The translations under genes were made by a program, and so were the position numbers. From positions 1-59,168 of the forward strand of contig JADKHC010000017.1 of assembly GCA_016721945.1 (NCBI GenBank): a stretch of 59,168 nt of DNA. Reading direction: 5' to 3'. Positions 24,292-32,958 of the stretch are shown here, in pieces. Below the pieces are notes generated by a model, which made no database searches, was not told the DNA's origin, and worked only from the letters and a program-made list of their open reading frames with translations. Within the stretch, counting starts at the first letter, position 1; each line of letters begins with the position of its first letter. The DNA comes from Verrucomicrobiota bacterium. Its GTDB lineage: Bacteria; Verrucomicrobiota; Verrucomicrobiia; Opitutales; Opitutaceae.

Positions 24292-25128
24292 ATGCTCAAC
24301 TGGTCAATTAGGTTGTTCCGTGTCGCCGGTATCCAGCTGGCGGTGCATTCGACGTTTTTTCTGCTGCTCGCATACTTCGCGTGGGAAGGCTGGCAAGACG
24401 CCAGCAGCGTTGGCGCTTCGGGCCTTATCGGCGCATTGAGCAGCGCGAGCAGCGTCCTGTTTCTCTTCATATTTGTTATTATGCACGAGTTCGGCCACGC
24501 CATCGCGGCCCGACACTACGGAATCGCCGTGCCGCAGATTCTACTCCTACCCATCGGCGGCATGGCCCAGATGAGCGCGATTCCGCGCAACCCCTGGCAG
24601 GAATTCGTCATCACTATCGCCGGCCCGGCGGTGAACTTCGCTGTCATCGGTGTGATGATGATTTTCGCGCCCTTTCATACCGAACCAATCATGGCAAACC
24701 TACGCGAGTTCCTCGGGCTCCAGGTTGCGGCTGGTACGGAAACGGATCTCCACTGGCCGCAGTTAATCATGCTGATAAATCTGCTCATGGGCTGCTTTAA
24801 CCTGATCCCCGTTTTCCCGATGGATGGGGGGCGCATGTTGCGCGCCGCACTGGCCTCGCGTCTGCCCTACGTGAAAGCTACGTTTATAGCCGCAACCATC
24901 GCCAAGGTACTAGCGGTGGTCGGCATTTTGCTCGCCCTCTTCTGGTTTACTCCGGCGCGCTATCAAACCGCGATCCTCTTTGGCTTCATCTATTTCGCCG
25001 GCCAGACCGAATATCGCATGGTAAAACGCCGCGAAGAAGAAGATGAACGCTGGCGCAAGACGCTGGATGAACTACACGCCAGAACTATTGTTTTGCCCTC
25101 GGAGTTGCCACCGCAAAACACACCCTAG
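24292..25128 (+). CDS. Site-2 protease family (M50) zinc metallopeptidase
   Basis: 278 residues, about six membrane helices. Zinc motif H65EFGH69 in the second or third helix and the third ligand Asp178 in NLIPVFPMDGGR, both standard for the S2P/M50 family. No PDZ or CBS domain, so it belongs to the compact group. The cytoplasmic tail is highly charged (KRREEEDERWRKTLDE). It cuts membrane-embedded substrates; here the substrate is unknown, but the RskA-like protein at 17327 could be a candidate by analogy with anti-sigma cleavage, which is only speculation. Transcribed away from the regulator gene, 70 bases apart. Confidence 0.93.
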   Translation: MLNWSIRLFRVAGIQLAVHSTFFLLLAYFAWEGWQDASSVGASGLIGALSSASSVLFLFIFVIMHEFGHAIAARHYGIAVPQILLLPIGGMAQMSAIPRNPWQEFVITIAGPAVNFAVIGVMMIFAPFHTEPIMANLREFLGLQVAAGTETDLHWPQLIMLINLLMGCFNLIPVFPMDGGRMLRAALASRLPYVKATFIAATIAKVLAVVGILLALFWFTPARYQTAILFGFIYFAGQTEYRMVKRREEEDERWRKTLDELHARTIVLPSELPPQNTP

Positions 25129-25245
25129 CAGAAGCTCTGCGTGTTCAAAACCGCCGTAGCTCGCTGCGAAGTCTGGGTTTCGCCAAAGCCATTCTCTCAA
25201 CCTCAGGCTACAACCCCTGCCGATAAAAAAACGGTTCTTTAACTC

Positions 25246-26637
25246 ATGAAAATTACCCTCCAAGGCGCCACCGGCGGCGAAGTCACCGGTTCAGCCTATC
25301 TCATCGAAACCAATCAGACCAAGATCCTTGTCGATTGCGGTTTATTTCAAGGTTCGCGCGAAGCCAGCGTGCTCAATCACGCCGCCGTCGGCGCCACGGG
25401 ACTCCAAGCAGTCCTGCTCACTCACGCGCACCTCGACCATACCGGTCGCTTACCCCTGCTCGCAAAACAGGGTTTCAACGGCCCCATTTTCGCCACGCCG
25501 GCCACGATCGAAATGACCGGACTCATCTTGCGCGACGCCGCCAAAATCCAGTCACAGGACGCCGAGCGCCAGAACCGCAAACACCTCCGCGCAGGCGAGC
25601 CGCCTGTCGTCCCTCTTTACTCACCAGAAGACGCCGAGGCGATTATTCGGCTGCTTCGCCCCGTGACGTATCAGACACCGGTCAACGTCGCTCCTGGCAT
25701 TCAAGCGCGCTTCGTTGAGGCTGGCCACATGCTTGGCTCTGCCAGCATCGAACTCCAAATCAACGAGGGCGGCCGACAACGCACCGTGGTCTTTTCTGGC
25801 GACCTTGGGCCTAAAGGTGCCCCCATTCTCCGCGATGCCGAACCATTCACCAGAGCTGACTTGTTGTTCATGGAGTCGACCTACGGCGATCGCGATCACC
25901 GCCCCTTTCCTGACACGGTCCGTGAGTTCATCGAAATTGTGAAAGAGGCCTCCGCGCAAAAAGGCAAACTACTCGTTCCAACCTTCGCCGTAGGCCGCGC
26001 CCAGATGCTCACCGCTCTACTCGCTTGGATGTTCCGCAACAAGCACGTAGAACCATTCCCTGTTTTCCTCGACAGCCCGATGGCGATTGAGGCCTCAGCC
26101 ATCTATAACCGTCACACTGAGCTATTCGATGAAGAAGCTCTGGCCTTCCTCCAAGATGGCTCCATCGCCCGAGACCTCGCTACGCTACGCTCGACCGTGA
26201 CGCCCGAAGAATCGCGTCAGATCAACGCCTGCGACGGCCCGTGTCTCGTGATGGCAGGTGCAGGCATGTGCAACGCCAGCCGCATCCTTCACCACCTTCG
26301 CCACAACCTCTGGAATTCCAACACCCACGTCCTCATTGTCGGTTACCAAGCTCAGGGCACACTTGGACGCCAACTGGTCGACGGAGCTAAAAAGGTTTTC
26401 ATCTACGGCGAGCCCATCGCCGTTCGAGCCCGCATTCACACGCTCGGCGGCTTCAGCGCCCACGCAGGCCAGACCGACCTTATGGATTGGTTCGGTAAAA
26501 TCGCTCCCTCCAAGCCGCGCGTTATTCTCACCCACGGCGACGAAGGCCCACGCGCCGCCCTCGCCAAACTCATCGCCGAACGCCACGGCATCGTACCCAC
26601 GCTGCCAAACGTGGGTGATTCGATCTCGCTCGAATAG
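25246..26637 (+). CDS. Metallo-beta-lactamase fold / beta-CASP RNA-processing-type nuclease
   Basis: 463 residues. Zinc site H60-A-H62-L-D64-H65 in LLTHAHLDHTGRLPLL, then GHMLGSASIEL, FSGDLGPKGAPIL and the downstream beta-CASP part with TFAVGRAQ, MVMAGAGMCNASRI-like segment (VMAGAGMCNASRILHHL) and the C-terminal GGFSAHAGQTDLMDWF and THGDEGPRAAL. This is the arrangement of the CPSF73/YSH1-like bacterial family; such enzymes are RNA endo- or exonucleases. Soluble, 118 bases after the M50 gene and on the same strand, perhaps cotranscribed. Confidence 0.93.
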   Translation: MKITLQGATGGEVTGSAYLIETNQTKILVDCGLFQGSREASVLNHAAVGATGLQAVLLTHAHLDHTGRLPLLAKQGFNGPIFATPATIEMTGLILRDAAKIQSQDAERQNRKHLRAGEPPVVPLYSPEDAEAIIRLLRPVTYQTPVNVAPGIQARFVEAGHMLGSASIELQINEGGRQRTVVFSGDLGPKGAPILRDAEPFTRADLLFMESTYGDRDHRPFPDTVREFIEIVKEASAQKGKLLVPTFAVGRAQMLTALLAWMFRNKHVEPFPVFLDSPMAIEASAIYNRHTELFDEEALAFLQDGSIARDLATLRSTVTPEESRQINACDGPCLVMAGAGMCNASRILHHLRHNLWNSNTHVLIVGYQAQGTLGRQLVDGAKKVFIYGEPIAVRARIHTLGGFSAHAGQTDLMDWFGKIAPSKPRVILTHGDEGPRAALAKLIAERHGIVPTLPNVGDSISLE

Positions 26638-26665
26638 AATCCCTAGCCTTAGCAAACTTCCGACT

Positions 26666-28786
26666 TCACTCGGATGAAGACGGAGCCGCGTCAGCGGGGA
26701 CCAGCCATGTTCGTATCGCGGCCTCTTTTCCAAGCACCGTGTTCGGGCAGCGAATCGTGAGCGTCTTGTAGAAGAGGTTTGCTTGCTGCGGATCGCGCAC
26801 TGCGATCCATCGGCCGGCGGTATTGAGAATGAGTGCGGTCATGTCGTCGTCGTTCGGCAGCAACGCTGCGGCGAGCCACGCGAGCTCTGCTGCACGATGG
26901 CGATAATGAAAACGGTTTTTCGGCACTTTCGCTTCAACCGCGCGCCTCAACTCATCGGCTGGCGGACCGAAAAGCACACCAGCCCTCCACTGTGCTCCGC
27001 CAGGATTCCAGCTCGCGCCACCGGGACCGATGCCCGCGTACGCCCGCCACCGCCAGGTCTGTGGATATTCATGCTGTCCGCCCCACATCGCGTAATCCGG
27101 ATGCAGGCTCGTACCCTGTAGCTCCATGCCAAACGTGCGCATAACCTTCGCTGCCGCCCAAAAAGCTTCAGCTCGTTTTCGAGTCGGCTGTTGTAGATCG
27201 TACCCGGTTCGCACATCGCGAACATACGAATCGAAAGCGACTATCTGTCCCTCCGGAAAAAACTCGCGCGCTTCATCGAAGCGGCCTACCCGAACCAATC
27301 GTCGCGCTAAAAGATACCGCATGTCCAATGGTTCCCACCATTCGTCCCGGCTGTACGCCTGCGGCACTGCGGAACATTCCTCTCGCACAAACTTCAGTAA
27401 CTCGTCTTCGCTCAACACATATTCGGCCACATAAGCCGCGTCGCTCCATTGCTTAGCCTGAAGGAAAAGCCGCAACGCCTCGATGTATTGCTCGCGACTG
27501 AGCGCAAGCACTCCGCTGACACCACCAAGGTGCCGAACCGGCGGACTGAGCAGCGGCTGTTGCTCAGACTGGTTGTAGCGCCATGGAGGTACGAAAGAAA
27601 TTCCAGCCATCGCATTGTCCTCGGGAAAATATTTCGCCGCGTTCGACAGGTGTTCGATTGCCTCCTCAACCTTGCCTTTCCGCAGCAGTAGCATGCTGCG
27701 CACCCACTCACTCGCGGGCGCATGGGCCGGAGCCTGCCCGGCAAACTTGTCCGCCTCATCCCACATGCCGTTCTGATATGCCACCCAACACCAGCGATCG
27801 GCTTCACGCCCATCGAGAGACGCAGTGGCCCCAACAATTTTCAGCCAGCGCGCAAACTGCGTCGACGCTTCCCGCGTAGACCAGGGTGTCATTGGCCCAC
27901 CGCGTGCCGAGAACCACGCCGTCACTACGCCGCGAAGTTCGCCATCGGCGGCCAGTTCCTTCAATATTCCGTCACGCGGAGGTGGTGCCTTGTCCTCCGG
28001 TATCGATCCTGCCGATACAACGTCGGCCGTAGCATCTTTTTCAGTGTCAGTCTGAAAAACACGCTGCAACGTCATTTGTAGCGAAACTGTCGCCGACACG
28101 CCGCCCTGCGCATATTGACGGAAATACAATTTGGCGGCTTTCGCATAATCACCTCCTTGGTAATAGGTGCGAGCCTCCCAGCCCAGACTCGCAACCGCCA
28201 ACTCCTGGCTATCGGCAAACCCCTGACTGACGGCCTCTCGGGCCAAACTAAAAGACGCTCGGGCGGCGTTTGCATCTTTATCCCACAAGGTGCGCCCAAC
28301 CATGTAAGCCGCCCAAACGGTGCGGTAGTGCCGCTGCTCTTGTGGTAGCCCGAGTAGTTCCTTCCAGGCGGCTAGCGCCACCTCGGTGTTTCCCTCGCGC
28401 CACGCGTTCGCGCCCTTGGCATACAAAGCAAATTCCGGAGGAAGTTCTGCGGGCGGTTGCTCGCGGCGGTATTTTTTCGCGGCTTCGTCAATCGCGCTCA
28501 CTGAAAGTCCGGCCTTCACCAGCGCTTCCCTCACCTCGTCCAGTTCGACGTCCGCCAGTCGTTTCGTTTTGTCACCGTCGACTGGCCAGTGCGGCGATGC
28601 CGACAAAAGCCGATCGAGCTCCAGCGAAAAACTGAGCGTGGGCAACGTCATGAGCTCGTCTGCGGAGTTGGACAAAAAGCTATTGGGAAACTCAGGGCCG
28701 CACCCGCTTGCCCTCTGGCCTGCCAGCAAAACGAACAGCCCAATACCAGCAATTGAGCGGAGTAAATAAAAACGAAGGCGTGACAT
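26666..28786 (-). CDS. Exported TPR-like protein, 706 aa
   Basis: Signal peptide at residues 1-28 (ends GQRASG before CGPEF; a lipobox-like LAGQRASGC is not canonical). The mature protein begins CGPEFPNSF and then contains repeated helix pairs typical of tetratricopeptide repeats, for example ALYAKGANAWREGNTEVALAAWKELL, TYYQGGDYAKAAKLYF, SMLLLRKGKVEEAIEHLSNA. No enzymatic motif is visible. It follows the DUF3142 gene by 12 bases on the same strand, so both are cotranscribed and probably act together in the envelope. Similar CGPEFPN-start proteins with a DUF3142 neighbour exist in proteobacteria, as far as I recall. Confidence 0.85.
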   Translation of the reverse strand: MSRLRFYLLRSIAGIGLFVLLAGQRASGCGPEFPNSFLSNSADELMTLPTLSFSLELDRLLSASPHWPVDGDKTKRLADVELDEVREALVKAGLSVSAIDEAAKKYRREQPPAELPPEFALYAKGANAWREGNTEVALAAWKELLGLPQEQRHYRTVWAAYMVGRTLWDKDANAARASFSLAREAVSQGFADSQELAVASLGWEARTYYQGGDYAKAAKLYFRQYAQGGVSATVSLQMTLQRVFQTDTEKDATADVVSAGSIPEDKAPPPRDGILKELAADGELRGVVTAWFSARGGPMTPWSTREASTQFARWLKIVGATASLDGREADRWCWVAYQNGMWDEADKFAGQAPAHAPASEWVRSMLLLRKGKVEEAIEHLSNAAKYFPEDNAMAGISFVPPWRYNQSEQQPLLSPPVRHLGGVSGVLALSREQYIEALRLFLQAKQWSDAAYVAEYVLSEDELLKFVREECSAVPQAYSRDEWWEPLDMRYLLARRLVRVGRFDEAREFFPEGQIVAFDSYVRDVRTGYDLQQPTRKRAEAFWAAAKVMRTFGMELQGTSLHPDYAMWGGQHEYPQTWRWRAYAGIGPGGASWNPGGAQWRAGVLFGPPADELRRAVEAKVPKNRFHYRHRAAELAWLAAALLPNDDDMTALILNTAGRWIAVRDPQQANLFYKTLTIRCPNTVLGKEAAIRTWLVPADAAPSSSE

Positions 28787-28798
28787 AAAATGTATGGA

Positions 28799-30076
28799 TC
28801 AGAGATTTTCGGCGGCAGATAGCTCGACTTCGGCGTCGAAACGAAGCCAGCCGATCATGGCGGTTTCTTCAGGTTGTAGCAAAGCTCCTTCCACGCCTCC
28901 TAGCGGACGGAGTACGACTGTGCCGCCGCTTTCCCGGTCCATCTGCCAGCCGTTGATCATATCGCTAGCGATAAGTTTGGCCGAGCTCCAGCGAAGGCGA
29001 ACCGCGCCCGCTTTGCCTCGACCCGTACCTGTATTTCGCAGCTCCAGATCATACGCGCCATCCCGGTTGCGCTCGGCGGTGACCTGCAATTTCGCCATTG
29101 GCATTTTGCTGTGCATAACTTCGCGCAGCGTAGGCCAGCGCCACGCCAGTTCATCCTCGTCGCAAGGCAAACGAAACCAGTTAATGCCTTCGCAGTGCGC
29201 CGGACGCTCAAGGTCGGTGGTATTGACGATCCGCACCACCTCGGCGGGCTCAGCCCAGAGTTCCCGCAAGCGCGTTCCCGTCGGCCAGACTCGCGCCGGG
29301 CCTTCAGCCTGCAATCCGACGAACGAACCGCTTGAGGCAAAAGCCACACGGTAGCCATACGTCGGAAGCGCCACCCGAAAAGGACGCCCGATTGCCTCGG
29401 CTGCGCGTATCCATCGAATGGATTGGCCTGACTCGCAAAGACTGCCCACTTGATCAAACGATGCGGGCTTCGTGAGAGAGTGGACCTGCAAAACGTAGCC
29501 ATCCGCGATCCCAGCCAGCTCGCGAAACACAGGGCTGTCGAGCCAGGTCGGCAATACCGTAATCACGATCCGTATTGCCCCAAATTCCTTTCGCAACACT
29601 CGCAGCAGTTGCGCGTAATCCTTCAAACGTGAAGTGGCTGCGTCGTAGTCAATCTGTAGTTCCGCCAGGGCGACGCCGTGCTTCATGGCGTTTTCAATCG
29701 TCCGCCGACAGACCGCGACAACCTTGTTTGTTTCCGCCGAATTCACGGCGAAGCGACTGCGACACGATCCGATCCTAATCACCAAACCCACCGCACGAGC
29801 TGACTTGTTAAGTAGATCCCATTGGGGTTCGGCGTAGACCACCGTGTCGCTCGGCTGAAAACCGATTTCCGCCGCAAAAACATCCAGCGCTGTAAACTCG
29901 CCCGCATTCGCCTCCACGCTCCGGCAAAGCGCCGGAGACCAAACCCGCTGCCAGACATAAGCCCGTTGCGTCAATGCAACGAAAGGTTTACGCACTCCGG
30001 CATCACCGGCCGCCCGCAAATCGCAGACCAGCAGGAATAGCAGGAACAGTTTAAGCAATATGACCGCGCGTTTCAT
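28799..30076 (-). CDS. DUF3142-type exported protein
   Basis: 425 residues from ATG 30076, which gives a proper signal peptide (MKRAVILLKLFLLFLLVCDLRA); the frame is open 44 codons more upstream without likeness to a protein start. VALAELQIDYDAATSRLKDYAQLLRVLR and DSPVFRELAGIADGYVLQVH match the DUF3142 family, a TIM-barrel-like domain reminiscent of glycosidases; the Asp in QIDYD is the best active-site candidate. The C-terminal 120 residues form a beta domain. Substrate unknown. Divergent from the helicase gene, 125 bases apart, and first gene of a pair with the TPR protein. Confidence 0.85.
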   Translation of the reverse strand: MKRAVILLKLFLLFLLVCDLRAAGDAGVRKPFVALTQRAYVWQRVWSPALCRSVEANAGEFTALDVFAAEIGFQPSDTVVYAEPQWDLLNKSARAVGLVIRIGSCRSRFAVNSAETNKVVAVCRRTIENAMKHGVALAELQIDYDAATSRLKDYAQLLRVLRKEFGAIRIVITVLPTWLDSPVFRELAGIADGYVLQVHSLTKPASFDQVGSLCESGQSIRWIRAAEAIGRPFRVALPTYGYRVAFASSGSFVGLQAEGPARVWPTGTRLRELWAEPAEVVRIVNTTDLERPAHCEGINWFRLPCDEDELAWRWPTLREVMHSKMPMAKLQVTAERNRDGAYDLELRNTGTGRGKAGAVRLRWSSAKLIASDMINGWQMDRESGGTVVLRPLGGVEGALLQPEETAMIGWLRFDAEVELSAAENL

Positions 30077-30201
30077 CAAGCGTTGATTCCGCGCGATCCA
30101 GCGAAGGCGACGATCCTTCTGCAATGCAAAAGCACCTGTTTCCGCCGTCCCTACGCTTGCGCTCGCCATGGCGGGAAATTTCGCGATGACGTTAGGCGCG
30201 A

Positions 30202-32958
30202 ATGACAACGCCCAACTCCACCACCGCCGCTCCCCTCGCCCCTTTGCCGGGACCGTACGACGCAGACGCGGTGTTGGATCGTTTTCTTAACACAATTTCC
30301 GCACGCGGTCTCTCGCTCTACCCCGAGCAGGAGGAAGCCATCCTCGAACTTTTCGCCGGACGTAACGTCGTTCTGAATACGCCGACTGGTTCGGGTAAAT
30401 CCCTCGTCGCCGCCGCGTTTCACTTCAAGGCCCTCTGCGCGGGCGAGCGCTCCGTCTACACCTGCCCGATCAAGGCGCTCGTGAACGAGAAATTCCTTTC
30501 CCTCTGCCGCGACTTCGGCCCGGAAAACGTCGGCATGATGACCGGCGACGCCTCGGTGAATCCGCAAGCGCCCGTCCTCTGCTGCACCGCCGAGATCCTC
30601 GCCAACATCGCGCTCCATCGCGGCGCCGAGAGCGACATCCGCGCCGTGATCATGGACGAGTTTCATTACTACTCCGACGTCGAGCGCGGTTACGCCTGGC
30701 AAGTGCCGCTGCTCACGATGCCGCGCGCGCGATTCCTGCTTATGTCCGCGACGCTCGGTGCAACCGAGTTTTTCGAAAAAGAAATGACCAAGCTCACCGG
30801 CGCCGAAAGCGTGACCGTGCGCAGCGACCGTCGACCAGTTCCGCTGGAATTCGAATATTCCGAGACGCCGCTCGCCGAACGCATCGCCGCCTTGCTTGAG
30901 GCGAAACAGGCGCCCGTTTATCTCGTCTACTTCACCCAACGCGCCGCGAGCGAGGCCACGCAGGATTTGATGAGTCTGAACGTCTGCTCGAAAGACGAGA
31001 AAGCCGCCATCGCCAAGGAACTCGAGGGCGTTCGCTTCAACAGTCCTTACGGAAAAGACATCAAGCGCTGGCTGCGTCACGGCATCGGCGTGCACCACGC
31101 TGGCCTGCTCCCGAAGTACCGCATCCTCGTCGAACAGCTCGCGCAAAAAGGCCTGCTCAAACTCATCTGCGGCACCGACACACTCGGCGTCGGCATCAAC
31201 GTCCCGATCCGAACCGTCGTCTTTACCCAATTATGGAAATACGACGGCCAGAAAGCCGCCATCCTCAACGTCCGCGATTTCCGCCAGATCTCCGGCCGGG
31301 CCGGCCGCAAAGGTTACGACGATAAAGGCTTCATCGTCGTGCAGGCGCCGGAGCACATCATCGAAAACAAACGCGCCGAAGAAAAGGCCGCGGGCGATCC
31401 GAAGAAACAAAAGAAGCTGGTGAAACAACGCGCACCCGAGGGCGAAGTCGGTTGGGACGCGAAAACGTTCGAGCGCCTGATGGTCGCGCCGACCGAACCA
31501 CTCGTGTCGCGGTTCATCGTTACGCACGGCATGATGCTGCTCGTACTCAGTCGCGACGCCGACGGCTGCCGCGTGATGCGCCAGTTGATCGCCGATTGCC
31601 ATGAGACACCGCACAAGAAAAAAGCGTTCCGCCGTAGAGCCTGGCAATTGTTTCGGTCACTCCTCGACCGCAAGATCATCGAGTTCATTCCCGCAGCTGC
31701 TCCTGTAGGGGCGCAGACTTGCTGCGCCCTTCCGTCCTCTGCCGAAAGCGGGCGCAGCAAGTCTGCGCCCCTACGCTCCGGAAGAAAGCTCCGCGTCAAC
31801 ATTGAGCTGCAGGAAGATTTCTCCCTCCACCAAGCACTCTCGCTCTATCTGATCGACACGCTGCCGCTGCTCGATGCCGCTTCGCCCGATTATCCATTCG
31901 ACGTGCTCACACTCTGCGAAGCGATCGTCGAAGATCCCGACCAGATCCTGCGCCGCCAAGTGGACAAATTGAAAACCGAGAAGGTTAACGAGATGAAGGC
32001 CGCGGGCGTGGAATACGAAGAGCGCATGGAGAAACTCGAACTAATCGAGCACCCCAAACCGTTGCGCGAATTTCTCTACGACACCTTCAACACCTTCGCC
32101 GCCGCGCATCCCTGGATTGATCAGGAAAACGTTCGCCCAAAATCCATCGCCCGCGAGATGTTCGAGCGCTACCAGTCGTTCGCCGACTACATCCGCGAGT
32201 ACGGACTCGAACGCTCCGAAGGCCTGCTGCTGCGCCACCTTTCGCAAGTCTGGAAAGTGCTGTCACAGACCGTTCCCGAAACCGCAAAAACCGAACCAGT
32301 CCTTGAGATGGAAGAATATTTCCGCGAACTCATTCGCGGCATCGATTCCAGTCTGCTCGAAGAATGGGAACGCCTGCGCAATCCGGAGTTCGTCGCCGCC
32401 GACTCCGCCGACAAACCCGCGCAACCAGCCACGTTCGACCTCACGCGCGACACCGCCGCATTCCGCCGCCTCGTCCGCATCACGATCCTCTCCTTCCTCC
32501 AAGACGTCGCCGGCCGCGATTGGGAAAATGCTGCGGGCCGCCTGGCCCGCCCTGAGCCTGTCGAACGGGCGGCGGAAATCTCAAACGCCAAAGCCCAAAC
32601 GCCAGACACTGCAGACCAAATCGCACCTAACAGTGCCCCATCCGCCGATCCGACTTCTGTAAATCGAAAATCAGAAATCGAAAGTCAAAAATCCGATCTC
32701 CTGCACCGCCGGATCGAAGATGCCTTTAGTACCTATTTCAAGGTTCGTGACCGCTTCCGCCTCGACCCCGAAGGCCGCGCCGTAAAGCACACGCACTGGT
32801 CTGACGACAACGCCCCCGGCGAACTCACCGTCGCGCAAATGTTGATCGACCCCGCCGACCAAAACGATTGGGAAGCGACCTTCACCATCGACCTCGCCGC
32901 GAGCCGCGCCGAAAACCGCGTCGTGCTCCGCTTCGAGGAAGTAAAACCAATTGGTTGA
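30202..32958 (+). CDS. Ski2-like DEAD/DEAH helicase with DUF3516-type C-terminus, carrying in-frame repeat insertions
   Basis: 918 residues. Helicase motifs: PTGSGKS (61-67), motif II MDEFH (about 152-156), MSATLG motif III, and motif VI QISGRAGRKGYDDKG (about 370). The Ski2-like tail (about 400-918) matches bacterial helicases with a DUF3516 end, probably RNA helicases. Residues about 502-524 are translated from a perfect palindrome (31705-31774), and two other short dispersed motifs sit at about residues 780-790 and 818-832 (RKSEIESQKSDL). The frame stays open across all three, and the conserved motifs are intact, so the protein is likely functional. Confidence 0.93.
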   Translation: MTTPNSTTAAPLAPLPGPYDADAVLDRFLNTISARGLSLYPEQEEAILELFAGRNVVLNTPTGSGKSLVAAAFHFKALCAGERSVYTCPIKALVNEKFLSLCRDFGPENVGMMTGDASVNPQAPVLCCTAEILANIALHRGAESDIRAVIMDEFHYYSDVERGYAWQVPLLTMPRARFLLMSATLGATEFFEKEMTKLTGAESVTVRSDRRPVPLEFEYSETPLAERIAALLEAKQAPVYLVYFTQRAASEATQDLMSLNVCSKDEKAAIAKELEGVRFNSPYGKDIKRWLRHGIGVHHAGLLPKYRILVEQLAQKGLLKLICGTDTLGVGINVPIRTVVFTQLWKYDGQKAAILNVRDFRQISGRAGRKGYDDKGFIVVQAPEHIIENKRAEEKAAGDPKKQKKLVKQRAPEGEVGWDAKTFERLMVAPTEPLVSRFIVTHGMMLLVLSRDADGCRVMRQLIADCHETPHKKKAFRRRAWQLFRSLLDRKIIEFIPAAAPVGAQTCCALPSSAESGRSKSAPLRSGRKLRVNIELQEDFSLHQALSLYLIDTLPLLDAASPDYPFDVLTLCEAIVEDPDQILRRQVDKLKTEKVNEMKAAGVEYEERMEKLELIEHPKPLREFLYDTFNTFAAAHPWIDQENVRPKSIAREMFERYQSFADYIREYGLERSEGLLLRHLSQVWKVLSQTVPETAKTEPVLEMEEYFRELIRGIDSSLLEEWERLRNPEFVAADSADKPAQPATFDLTRDTAAFRRLVRITILSFLQDVAGRDWENAAGRLARPEPVERAAEISNAKAQTPDTADQIAPNSAPSADPTSVNRKSEIESQKSDLLHRRIEDAFSTYFKVRDRFRLDPEGRAVKHTHWSDDNAPGELTVAQMLIDPADQNDWEATFTIDLAASRAENRVVLRFEEVKPIG
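31705..31774. repeat. GTAG-type REPIN inside the helicase gene
   Basis: A perfect 25-base inverted repeat: 31705-31729 pairs with 31750-31774, spacer 20 bases. Each arm is itself a REP-like hairpin, GTAG then GGGCGCAG, loop ACTTG, CTGCGCCC. It encodes about 23 residues (VGAQTCCALPSS ... KSAPL) in frame between two conserved parts of the helicase. GTAG heads with inverted pairing are the REPIN layout mobilised by RAYT transposases in other bacteria. Confidence 0.9.
32540..32573. repeat. Short dispersed palindrome (CTGAGCCTGTCGAA core) inside the helicase gene
   Basis: CCGCCC at about 32547-32552 pairs with GGGCGG at about 32567-32572 around a CTGAGCCTGTCGAAC core. The core is a well-known dispersed intergenic motif of many GC-rich bacteria. 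Here it is translated in frame as part of GRLARPEPVERAAE, with no stop. It shows that the C-terminal linker of this protein tolerates repeats. Confidence 0.6.

Noticed and set aside
30151..31230. A 359-codon minus-strand frame opposite the helicase
   Set aside because: Antisense shadow; the helicase motifs on the plus strand decide.
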